A stretch of 64,000 nt of DNA from Megalobrama amblycephala (lineage: Eukaryota > Chordata > Actinopteri > Cypriniformes > Xenocyprididae): assembly GCF_018812025.1 (NCBI RefSeq), contig NC_063058.1:19584297-19648296 (forward strand), in the 5' to 3' direction. The notes beneath the pieces were generated by a model. It was not told where the DNA came from and did not search any database. It worked only from the letters and a program-made list of their open reading frames with translations. This document shows, piece by piece, positions 1 through 13,700 of the stretch. A program made the position numbers and the translations under genes. The first letter of the stretch is position 1; each line of letters begins with the position of its first letter.

Positions 1-2459
<2,459 letters not shown>

Positions 2460-2960
2460 ACAGTACAATTCATTTTAAATGTATAAACACTTCTGTGAAA
2501 ACCACAACGAACAGTTTAGTACTTCTTTTTCTACACTACTGATATATACGTGTTTGTATTGTGTCTTGATTTGATTTAAAATGTCCTGGAATTCCCCTAA
2601 AATATTATACTGTGTGGTAAAATTACATTCCCAGTGCTGGTTTGGATATTTACAATTTAAAACTTAAAAAAATGAAGGTTATAACTGTGGTTATTACATT
2701 TTATACATCATGTATAGTTCTAGTGTTTTTTAGGGTTAAAGCCTGAATTTGGTGGTGGGTCATTCTTTAAACACTTTTATTATCTGATTGCTTGAATTAT
2801 GAAGCATTTTAATGCAAAAAAAAAAAGAAAAAGAAAAAAAAAGAATCAGTCTGTGCCATCTGCTCATATCACATTTGTATGCATGACTTCTTACTATTAT
2901 ATGAGACGTCGTCATCCGAAAAGCCAGTTGTCTTGTCAATAAATAGTTTTTCCCAACAAC
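2460..2960 (+). other. hapln3 3' UTR
   Basis: This AT-rich, non-repetitive stretch follows the stop codon. It contains an A-rich run at 2818-2843 and ends with a canonical poly(A) signal at 2938-2943 followed by a GT-rich tract. Confidence 0.65.
2938..2943 (+). promoter_or_regulatory. Poly(A) signal AATAAA of hapln3
   Basis: AATAAA lies about 480 bp after the stop, with CTGTATGTGTTTAC roughly 20 bp downstream as a GU-rich element. Its position and strand fit cleavage of the link-protein transcript. Confidence 0.65.
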
Positions 2961-3229
2961 TATTCTGTATGTGTTTACTTACAGCCGTTTCAAATGTCCA
3001 GACCACCCAATAAATCACGTAGACATACTGTTTCTGTTTTTGAGTAAGTCAGCCTTGTCCCCGTCCTCTGTATGACATTTGATTTGGGTAGTTTCTTATC
3101 CTGACCAGCAGGGGGCGCGCGAATGTGAGTCAGCGGGATCAGAGGACTAAAAAAAACAACATACTCAGTCGACATCCTTCATAACGCTGTTACTGTTTAA
3201 CATTAAGCCAAATATGGGAGTGGGTATGA

Positions 3230-3409
3230 TTATCCCACCCTTTCCACAGGATTTCGTGATCCTTTGGCGTCAAAGATGTGCCCTGTTTACACCTGCTTCC
3301 CAAACATAAACGGAAGGCGGGGGAGGAGTGGAGCACATGAAAAGCCAACAGTGTTCCTCAGTCTCGCTTTTTCACTCTGCTAACGGCACATAAAGATGCA
3401 CAGTGTTAG
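3230..3409 (+). promoter_or_regulatory. Possible promoter and orphan first exon between the convergent genes
   Basis: A locally GC-richer stretch with GGCGGGGGAGGAGTGG (Sp1-like) is followed by an ATG at 3396 and, 14 nt later, a strong donor AG|GTAAGA (cut after 3409). It looks like a first exon on the + strand, but I find no convincing partner exon before acan. It may belong to a noncoding transcript or be chance. Confidence 0.3.
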
Positions 3410-3552
3410 GTAAGAGAGGTATATTCATCAGCTTTTAGGATTTTCTTTTCCCTTGAGAAAATGTCATGAAGTAGGCACAGTGTTGTTTACCGGATAAATG
3501 AGGCCTTGGATGTTGAGTAAGTTGGGTATATGTCCACATGAACTGTTGTAGG

Positions 3553-3556
<4 letters not shown>

Positions 3557-3617
<61 letters not shown>
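3557..3617. repeat. (TA)n microsatellite
   Basis: An uninterrupted TA dinucleotide run of about 60 bp. Confidence 0.97.
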
Positions 3618-3620
<3 letters not shown>

Positions 3621-3670
3621 TCTCTCAACAATAGTTTTATTTTAAAGTAAGAAATACCATAAATACTTAA

Positions 3671-4621
3671 AGGTGCCCTAGAATTGAAAATTGAATTTAC
3701 CTTGGCATAGTTAAATAATTAACGTGGAAATGACATAGGCCTACAGTGAGTCTCAAACACCATAGTTTCTTCATTCTTGTGTAAATTTGATTTGTGCAAA
3801 AGTCCTCTGAAAAACAGGCGAATCTCAACATAACACCGACTGTGATGCAACAGTCGGGCTCATTAATATGTACGCCCCCAACTTTTGCATATGCCAGCCC
3901 ATGTTCAAGGCCTTAGACAAGCCAGTATTAAAGTCTGGAGCAGCACAGGCGAATCAACAGACTTTATGCAGGTAAACAAGCAAGGACAATAGCGAAAAAT
4001 GGCAGATGGAGCGATAATAACTGACATGATCCATTATATCATGACATTTTTAGTGATATTTGTAAATTGTCTTTCTAAATATTTCGTTAGCATGTTGCTA
4101 ATGTACTGTTAAATGTGGTTAAAGTTACCATCGTTTCTTACTGTATTCACGGAGACAAGAGTCGTCGTTATTTTCGTTATTAAACACTTGCAGTCTGTAT
4201 AATTCATAAACACATCTTCATTATAAATCTCTCCAACAGTGTGTAATGTTAGCTTTAGCCACAGAGCACTGTCAAACTCATTCAGAATCAAATGTAAACA
4301 TCCAAATAAATACTATACTCACATGATCCGATAGGCTGCATGACGAACACTTTGTAAAGATCCATTTTGAGGGTTATATTAGCTGTGTGAACTTTGTTTA
4401 TGCAATGTATTATAGAGTTGCGAGTTTGGGGGCGGGGAGCGCGAGCATTTAAAGGGGACGCGTGCTGAATCGGCGCATATTTAATGATGCCCCAAAATAG
4501 GCAGTTAAAAAATTGAATAATAAAAAATCTATGGGGTATTTTAAGCTGAAACTTCACAGACACATTCAGGGGACACCTTAGACTTATATTACATCTTGTG
4601 AAAAAGCGTTCTAGGGCACCT
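3671..4621 (+). mobile_element. TTAA-flanked non-autonomous element (TIR AGGTGCC), copy 1
   Basis: The 951-bp element starts AGGTGCCCTAGAATTG, ends TCTAGGGCACCT, and is bounded on both sides by TTAA (3667-3670 and 4622-4625). No transposase reading frame is visible. TTAA duplication with short inverted ends is the piggyBac-type pattern, so the piggyBac-like class is inferred. The internal palindrome of the other copies is decayed here to CTGTGATGCAACAG. Confidence 0.85.
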
Positions 4622-4694
4622 TTAAACATATCACAAAATAAGTTTGCCAAAAGATTGACAAAGTATAAAGTATTTAGGCACTTTCTTTTCTACC

Positions 4695-4725
<31 letters not shown>

Positions 4726-4801
4726 GTCCAAATGCTATTTGTTGCCACTATGTACAGAATTCAGGGTGCCCACAGCTAATCTAAAAATATAACAAAATGT
4801 C

Positions 4802-4834
<33 letters not shown>

Positions 4835-6801
4835 GCCTGGAAACAAAAAAATGAATGAGAATGTAAAAAATCAGATATTTGTATTAATATTGTCTCTGTT
4901 TCTTCAGTCTCTAAATAATCATTATCTAGTAATGAATGATTGCAATTGTCATTGAAAAGTTATGGAAATGCATTGTTCAGGGTGTAGGAACCCTGAATAT
5001 AGAGTAAAGATTAGACATTAGAAAAATCTCTATGGTAATTTGGGGTAAAATGACTTTATATTGAATAGAGGCCAAGTTCTAACTAGTGAAATCAGTCAGA
5101 ACCCAGCGCAAGATTTCTCAACATTTCTCTTTCTCTCACACAAACTCACCATACAACCACTTAAATCTTAGTAGTTTTTTATGTTAAAATACTTTCCATC
5201 CCAGTTTAATATGCAGGGGAAAAAAACTATAAGTAAGCCATTGGTAGGTTTATTTCTGAACGTTTATTCTGTAGGTTTATGTTCTATAAAAGTCTGAACA
5301 AAGTCTGGCTTTGTTTATTTGAACATCTTGACCAGCCCAACCATAGAGATAAATATATATGTCTATGAGCCCCATGACAGCAACATTGGCTAAACCAATG
5401 GCAGGAATTTGGGGCAGGATTATCTGTTTGGCTGACCAATAGTAGACGGATGGAGTGTTCGAAAAAGCTGTTTGAAAACAGACATTATTTTTGCAATTCA
5501 TTTTTTTGTGATGCAATGGTTGGTTTTAATCATTCTCTGGTATTAAAAGAAAAACACCTTTTTCACACACATTTAGTCAGTTTATTTCAGGGGTACTAGG
5601 ACAGATATGAGCTCAGCATTGAGATGACAGTGACAGAGTGCAAAATGAGAGATGGATATTGCTGGGAACAGAGAGTAATTCCAGTGTATTCACTCACTGG
5701 ATTGGAAACGATTGACTCTGTCAATCAAACGTTGTGGGGCACTTTGTGTGTTGGATTAATAATATATACTTTAATGTTTAGGCCATTTCAAAATTCTTGT
5801 CTTGTTTTCTGATGCCATATTGTACTTATTTGAATATTAATGCTTGTCTCATACATTAGGATTGTTTGATATCTACAAAATTTCATTTATAAGAGCTCAA
5901 GTATGTTATGAAGGCCAAGACGAATCTTGTGAACTTGTGAATTAATAAATTAAGGAAGAGTGAATGCATTGCACAACAAGGAATAAGTGCCATAAGCAAC
6001 CATTCACTTCCTGTGACAGAAAAGTCACTAATATCATTATATCATTACAGCTAATGTAGACAGGATATTATATCTTTCTAGTCTGAGTAAACATTGTATA
6101 CTATGCAAGCTGACCTAGAATCAAGCTGGGGAATTTATCTTTCACAGTTTCACAGAGATACAGCTAGACATTTAAACTACAACAAACAACAAATCAAATA
6201 AAAAAGACACATCTTAATTAAAGAATTTGAAATACTAATATACTTAAATGTAATTGTTTCCAGCTGTGGTCATTCAAGCCTTTTGTCTTGTTCTGAACTT
6301 GGTATTATCCAGACAATATTACCTTTGTGCTACTTAATACACTGATGTTTTTGGACTTTGTCCCAATCTGCACACTATCTACCCTAAGTAGTATGCCAGA
6401 TAAGAATTTTTTGCATCTCAAACCATAGTATGTTGAAAATAGTATGCCAAAGGTGCCTGGATGGTACACTATTTCTGGCAGATTTCTGAAGTGCATCTGT
6501 GCATTCTTTTTGGGCTAATATTGCTCACAAGCCCTTGTGTCCTCTTTTTAAATTGTAGAAAAACTAACAAGGAATGCAAGGCCAATGTTTCCACATGGAA
6601 ATGTATGAACCTAAAAGTTAAGCTAAGGTATTGTGTAGCTTCATCCTAATACTTACATTCAAATGCAAACAGTATGCAACAATACAATAAAAATAAAAAA
6701 ATCCCAATACTGTTATTGTTTTTCTACATATTCAAAATGTGCATTGGTGAAATACATACTAGGAGTATGCAAATTGGGGGGCGGCATTTGACAATTCTAG
6801 A
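4622..6801. other. Intergenic DNA without recognised genes
   Basis: This holds poly(T) at 4697-4721, poly(A) at 4801-4830, and AT-rich DNA with only short random frames. Around 5310-5460 there is a fragment (ACCAGCCCAACC, GGCTGACCAATAG) related to one near 27330-27420, probably an old repeat. Confidence 0.6.
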
Positions 6802-7247
6802 GGCTGTGTTTGGAATTGCAACTATTATACTACTATGTACTATTTAGTATGTATATTTAGCATGTATACTGTGAACAGTATGCACATTTTATTGATGCTA
6901 CTCGTATGCAGAGTAATAGGTGATGTGATGATGCAATGCCTACTATTTCAATTTTCAAATTGTAGGCAGTATACTGTGCCATATTCAGAAAGTAGTAAGC
7001 TAGTGGCTGCGTCAGAAATCATCAGTTAAGTCGCTTCACTGCCATTCACAAATCCTCTCCCGTGGCCTCATGGGATGATAAAGTGTCCATCATATGCACA
7101 CTTTAGAATCTCGCCAGAAGTAGCAGGTCATCCGGGTACTTTTTGTCTACTCTTTTATGAGTACTGTGAATTCGGACATATTTCTTTTGTCATATATTGT
7201 TTTTCACCTACTATATAGTAGGGAAGTATGTGATTTCGGATGCAGCC
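6802..7247. repeat. Inverted-repeat element with GGCTG...CAGCC ends
   Basis: The left end reads GGCTGTGTTTGGAATTGCA and the right end TGTGATTTCGGATGCAGCC, an imperfect inverted pair. The interior is rich in TAGTATG and ACTATGTAC words. I infer a MITE; its family is not identified. Confidence 0.5.
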
Positions 7248-7644
7248 ACTATTTCATTCTGAACATAGCCACAGATCTTAGCAGAAAAAGTAAGCATTAG
7301 TGTCACCTTGTGGCCTGGAGGAAAATGCACCAACTAACTAAAGTAAACTCCTGTTCTTTGCTAGTTCTTTGCACTCTGTGCAATTTAGTCTATTCTTTAT
7401 AGATTATCTCTTGTCACCCAATATTTATGGGTTAGGGTAAAAAGTAGGAGAAATACAATCCGGAAATGCCAAATAAATTTAAATAAACCCAGATATCTTT
7501 CTTTCTTCTCTCCAAAACAGAGCTCTAAATAGAACTTGTAAACCAATCAGCCAGACAGGCTAAATAAAATTTGTCACTACATAAGGTTGTTCCCTTGTCA
7601 TTGAGATTTTCTTTTGAGTAAATAAGGCTTCTGTACAGGTGATC

Positions 7645-7650
7645 TTTATT
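7645..7650 (-). promoter_or_regulatory. Candidate proximal poly(A) signal of acan
   Basis: Read on the minus strand this is AATAAA, only 47 nt past the stop codon. Mammalian aggrecan has a longer 3' UTR, so a more distal site (for example other AATAAA words near 5240-5315) may be the main one. Confidence 0.35.
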
Positions 7651-7696
7651 AATAACAGTCCTCTGGATGTTTTAAAATGTGTGTTTTTTGTCCCGT

Positions 7697-7782
7697 TTAG
7701 AGGACCTTCCTCCACGTCCGACTATATACTGGCTTGGGATGTGTCTTGACGGATCTTTTCCGTAGCCTGTTGATTGTTTTGC
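7697..7782 (-). CDS. acan: acan last coding exon: basic C-terminal tail
   Basis: Entering after acceptor CAACAG in phase 1, the exon reads through [13 protein letters not shown] to a stop at 7697-7699. This resembles the KRRLQKRSSRHPRR tail of mammalian aggrecan. A longer open frame covering the same bases uses the wrong phase. Confidence 0.85.
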
Positions 7783-10700
7783 CTGTTGAGGTAGGTAATA
7801 ACATGGACACAAATATGTTTGTTGATTTTTGAGTTGGAACTTTACCTCAACTTTATCCTCAAGTGTGTGTGGCATATACTTACCTCCTATGCATTCCACT
7901 TGAGGCTCCTCCCACTGACCATTAGGTAAGCAGCGTACTACAGAAAGGTGGCGCTGTATGAATCCACTGTCACACTGGTATCGAACGATGGAGTTAACAG
8001 GGTAGCGATCTTTGCTGTTGCCTAACATTCTGGCATTTTTCACTTCAGGAGGTGATGAGCATGTGACTACAGAAGAAAAGAGTAAAATAAAATAGCAAAA
8101 TACTATTCTCTTCGTATTAAAACAAGGAATAGTAGTTCCTTTGCATTTACAATACCCATTGGTAATTAACATAATGACTGTAATGTCAATAAATAGCTAT
8201 TTAATGAGCTCTCATAGCTAATTAGGTGAGACTGACTTGGTGCTGAAGTTAATGTCTATCACCTCTTCTTACCAGGTCCACTCTTGCAAGTAAAAGGAAG
8301 ATGATAGTTGCAGGGTACATCATTCCACTGGCCATCCTCATGCCATATCATAACAACACAGTCTTCTCCTGTGTTGAAATAATTATCTGGCTGGTTGGGT
8401 CTCCAGTTTTCATATTCCTGCAGAGAAAGTAACACTGGTTGAAGCAATGACATATTGCAGATGCCTCAGATCATGGATGTCACTCAGTTCCGAAAGAAAT
8501 CTCACCAAAGGACTTCCATCTGTCCAGTGAAACTGATTTTGCACATTCCTGTCATTTAGCCCAATCCATTGATAGTCGTGAGCTTGATCTAGGTGGTTTA
8601 GAAATGTATAAGTGCTTTCATTTAGATCAAAAAGGTACATATCTTTTATAAGAAACCAAATTCAACTCACTTCTTACAAACTCTTGTTCTTGTCGGGAGG
8701 ATATGCTAACCAGGTGAGAGTTTAGCTCTTGACAGTGCTGCTCAGCACTGGTCCAGGTCTCTCGCTCATCAAAATGAATGTAACAGCTGCCCATAAACTC
8801 TGTCCACCCCTCGGCACATCCCTGAATCGCTGAGAAAACACAAAAGAGGCAATGAATCTGATATAGTTTTTATTATGTGTTCTTTAAGGGGTGGCTATTT
8901 ACGCCAGACTGACAGGCTGTGCTTCAATTCAAAGGTTCCCTGTGCAGTTTTCACTGGTCCCTACACACTGAGCACTTCACTAGGCAAAATGTGTTCCTTT
9001 CAAACATCCTAGTAATTCATCATTAACATACACCCCTTATGATTTAGAATTTCATGTAAGTTGTGTATGAAGTAGGAAGTGTATGTGTAGGATGTAAAAA
9101 GTTAGCAAGACAAAGGTGGTTAAAACTTTAAATCAACTTTTGAATATAATCTGTGACTTTTCACTTACGTGTTGAGCAGTTTTCCCCACTAAATCCTGAA
9201 TGACACTGACATACAGCAAAGCCATCTTGTAGAGAGCATAAACCTTGACCACAGGGGTTTGGATCACAGGGGTTAGCAGAAGCTGCCAAAGATAGATATA
9301 TTAACCTTAATTTCCAAATGTTAATATGAAGGTTGTTGTACACTAGATGAATAACAATTTGTTCAGTTATTACCATCAATAACAGATGGTTCCTCTATAG
9401 CTTTTGGCATTTGTAGTAAAGCTGAAGGTGAAGTGGTGAGTACAGAAGTGGTGGGTGGTGTGGTGTTCAGAGGCGACTGATCAGACACATCAAACACTTG
9501 TGTGGTGACATTAATTTGCTCATCTCTTTCTGGTAGAGGATCATCTGTTTCATTGGCATTCCAGTAATCTTCATGTAAAGTACTACTGGAAAGAGATATG
9601 TCCTCAGCATAATGTTCCTGACTACTGCCCTCTCCACTGATTTCCACTGATCCACGACCCTGTTCTGGTCCAAAGGTAGAGCCAAATGTCAACTCAATGA
9701 CCTCATTGTCTGTTAGAATTACAATCTCTTCATCGTGTTTCTGATTGTGAACAGACACCTCTCCTGAGGGATGACCTGAAGGGATAAAACTTGAGGTTTC
9801 AGAGGCAGAGCCAGATCCAAAGCCAGAGGCAGAGCCAGATCCAGATCCAAAGCCAGAGGCAGATCCAAAGTCAATGGCAGAACCAGAACCACTAATATCA
9901 GTCAAGCCAAATGGGGTTATACCAGACAATTCCTGTTTTCCAGAAGATCTTGCAGTCAGATCAGTCATTTCTGAGTCTATAAATGACACATCGAAGAAGC
10001 CTGACCCACTCGATTCCCCACCACTGAAGAATCCACTTGTTCCTGAACCGCTAATTCCACTGCCGAGTCCTGATGGAAGGCCACTAGCTCCACTTTGTTC
10101 TTGGAAGAGTCCAGACTCCTCTCCAGATCCTTGGTCCAATGATCCTATTCCTGAAGTTATGCTAAAACCACTACCACTGCCACTACCTTCTTTAGCCTCC
10201 AAAGTGCTGCCTGAGGCAGAAGTCTGCCACATCAGTGTATCAGCACCTTCATGGAGTCTCACAAGATGACCTGATCCATCACCACTTTGGCCAGAACCTG
10301 ATATGCTCCCACTGGGTATGCCACTCCCTGACATGTATCCAGAAATGGAATCAGGATCGCCTGATGCTGAGCCTGATCCAGAACCAGACAGGTCCACAAT
10401 CAAGGGAGGGACAATTGGACGAACTGCAACACACATTACTGAAAGTAAGCATGCGTAAATATGACAATAATGCAGAATAGATTAGCCGTAGCAAGTGGAG
10501 AAATCAAATATATTTGATACCAGGTCTCAGCAGCTCTGTTATGTCTGTCATGTTAAGATCCTCCTCCGTCCTTGTAGCATTCACCGTATCCTCATCGAGG
10601 AGTATAGACAGATTTGCTGAAAAAAAAAAAAGAGAAACTCCAATATCAACACCCAGTCTTGTCTTTCAGTGGAAACTCGTACATACAGGCTTAAAAGCTG

Positions 10701-13700
10701 TTATACCTTTGAAGCAATATGCATCATATCTGGAGTATGGGTTTGGGAAGCCTGTTTGGTTTGGTTGAGCATAAATAGTGTGGACTGCAGTCTTGTTATC
10801 ACCACAACCGAAGTCTGGGTTGCGGACAGGATAGCGGACACTGCGATCAGCCAGCCAGCCAGGACTACACTCGTGGAAACCCTGATTCCATGCAGCATAG
10901 AGTTCTCCAGTTGAGGCTAGAGTAGAACCCAGTTTTCTGCAATGGGCAACAGCTTCGTAGTAGGTGAAGCCTGCTAGTGAACTCACGTGGAAGATCTCCC
11001 CTAAGGGACAAAGACCAAACCGTGAGATTATAGACAATTAAATATACAATATACGTCCATTGTATTGTCATGAATGAACTTACCCTTTATTTGGTCCATG
11101 TAACAGTAGACATCATACCGCTCATATGCAGGCCTAACATTGTAGGAGCGCACACCAGGGGTGTCCTCCTGATCTCCAGAGCAGTTTTTTCGAGGATGCA
11201 CGATTGGATACCTAAACACAATGTAGAATACTATATAAGGTGTCAACATGCAAATATGTGACTCAAGATTCCAGTTAATTCACAGAAACAAATGCAGTGA
11301 GGAACATAGAGCAGCACTTTGTAAAAAATATGATCACCTGACAGTTTGGTCCTGTAGCCAACCTGCACTGCATTGATGAAGGCCAGCTTCATAAGCAGCC
11401 TGAAGGAGCTCAGGGGTGGCTATGACTGCTCCCAGTTTCTGACACGCCACTTGTGCTTCCTCAAAGGTGTAAGCATAGCGGCTCAAGGCAGCGCGATAGT
11501 GGAATACTACTCCCTTTGTTTCTAGGGTGAGGAAAGATTTGCCATATTTGATAGGGAACCATTCATGGAGCTGCAAAACTCTGCTGTTTATGGTATTAGC
11601 ACATATTTTGGAAATCAGTTGAGGCACCTGCAATTTTGTGCCTGCAGATTGGATCCAGTTTAGTTTACTTACCAGCAGTGACATTGTCCTTGGGAATCTC
11701 GTATCCTAGATTAGGTAGAGCCATGGCCACTTTGATGACTTCCTCCTCAACCTCAGTTATGTTGTAAGGTAGTGTCAGAGGACTTTCTATGCTTGTGACT
11801 TCAAGAGGCTCATCTGTAACCAGTTGCCCACGGGCCTCTCCTACTGTGGTCATGTCTTCAGTATAGTCTGATGGGCTTGAGGTGGCTGTAGCCACAGTGA
11901 ACATGGAATCGGTGGTAGTGTATATTTCAGGAAATGGTGAGGTGTTTGTTAAAACCTTTTCTGTTTCTTCTGAAAAATAATTTACAATGTTTGTGAGAAT
12001 TGGCAGTCTTTTGAGTCATATCAGGACAAGGATCTGCTTGGATGTTCTATCTTTGCCTATTCTTTGCAACTGCATATAAAAAATAGGTACAAGCTTTGGA
12101 ATAACACAATGGTGAGTAATTAATGTTTTTTTTCCCCCATTTTTGAGTTTCTATTCCTTTATTGATTTTATGATATAATTGATCTGGAATGTGTAAATGA
12201 TTTTAATCGATATAGCAAACAAAAAATGCAATAAGCTAAAATATGAAATACATTCTCTGTTCTTACCTCCATAACAGATTGCATCATAGCGGGAGTCTGG
12301 GTATGGATATCCAGTCTGATTTGGAAACAGGTAAACCGTTCGCACTCCCAAAAGCCCCCCACCACACTGGGGTCGAGCTATGTTAATGGGGTACCGTACA
12401 CTCCTGTCTGCTAGCCAGCCAGCATTGCACACATCCATGCCAGTCTTCCATGCCAGGTACAGTTGCCCCGTGGTGGCCAATTGGGCTCCCAACTTTGCAC
12501 ACTGGTCTTCAGCCTCTGCAAAGGTGAACTTCTCCACAGACATGGAGTAGAAAACTCTGCCTGGGTGACGAGGAGAATCCATAAAGTAAAAACATAGCAA
12601 AAACTCACCAACTAGATACATTTCAGTTTGGAAACACTGCCTGAGGTACCTGACATTTTTTCTGCAAAACAGTACACATCATAGGTCTCATTGATGTCTC
12701 GGACTCCATATGTTCGTACCCCTGGGAAATTTTCTTTGTCTCCATAGCAAGGCTCCCTTGGCTCATGAATAGGATACCTATGGAGAATTGCATAGAATGT
12801 TATTATAGTTATCAGTTTAGTATTGCTTGTGTCATTTCAGTGTTTTTTTAGAAGATAAATCAGTTCCATTGTATTGATTGTGTATTGACTGCTTGTGGTT
12901 TGTATTTATATAGTTATTGGATATTGACCTCTTCACATTACCTCACAGTTTGATCTGAAAGCCAGCCGGCATCACATTGATGGTATCCATCATCATAGGC
13001 AGCTTGCAACTGTGCGGGAGTTGCAATAACAGCACTGTTCTGGATGCAGGCTGCTTTCGCCATCTCAAATGTCAATGTATATCGGGTAGAAATTGCTCGA
13101 TAGTGAAACACAATACCTGTAAAAATTTGACCCATTTATTTAATTCTCACTTTCGGTTATTGATATATTTGATGTCCTTTATTTTGCCTGAAAAGTTTGA
13201 AAGTGCATTACCTTGAACTTGCATTCCCACTGAATCATAGTTATCGTCAATCCCCTGCATGACCTCACACCGGTAGGAGCCAGAGTCACTAGAGCGAAGT
13301 TCTGAGATCTCAATTGTAGCATCAGTTGGCACCATGGGGTAGTTTACCATATGAACCCGGTCCAAGTAATCTGTCTCAACCTGCACCAAGCCATCACTGG
13401 CAACCAGAATAAGCGATATTCTGCCCTTGTAGATGTAGCTCCACTTAATACGCTGGGACAGTGGGGCGATGGTTGGGGCACCAGGGTCCTGGACAGTGTT
13501 GTCCTGAAAGTAGCAGGGTATGACCATGCTCCCCCCAAGTAGAGGGCGCAGTGTCTGTTCCACAGGGATGCTCACACTGATGGTGCTGTCCTGATCTGTA
13601 CAACACAACTTTTTGAAATTCTCATTCACTTAAAAGAAATAAAACTTAGCCATCCACAAAGCAACAAACATTCACCTACCAGCCATGTCTCCGAATAATA

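Noticed and set aside
7681..7880. Longer aggrecan C-terminus by reading through the CCP exon
   Set aside because: The CCP exon ends at a strong donor (G|GTAAGT), and the in-phase last exon gives a family-like basic tail; the read-through frame is intronic.
9874..10269. 131-codon open frame on the + strand
   Set aside because: It is the antisense of the Ser-Gly codon repeats in the aggrecan exon; the repetitive codons keep the opposite strand free of stops.
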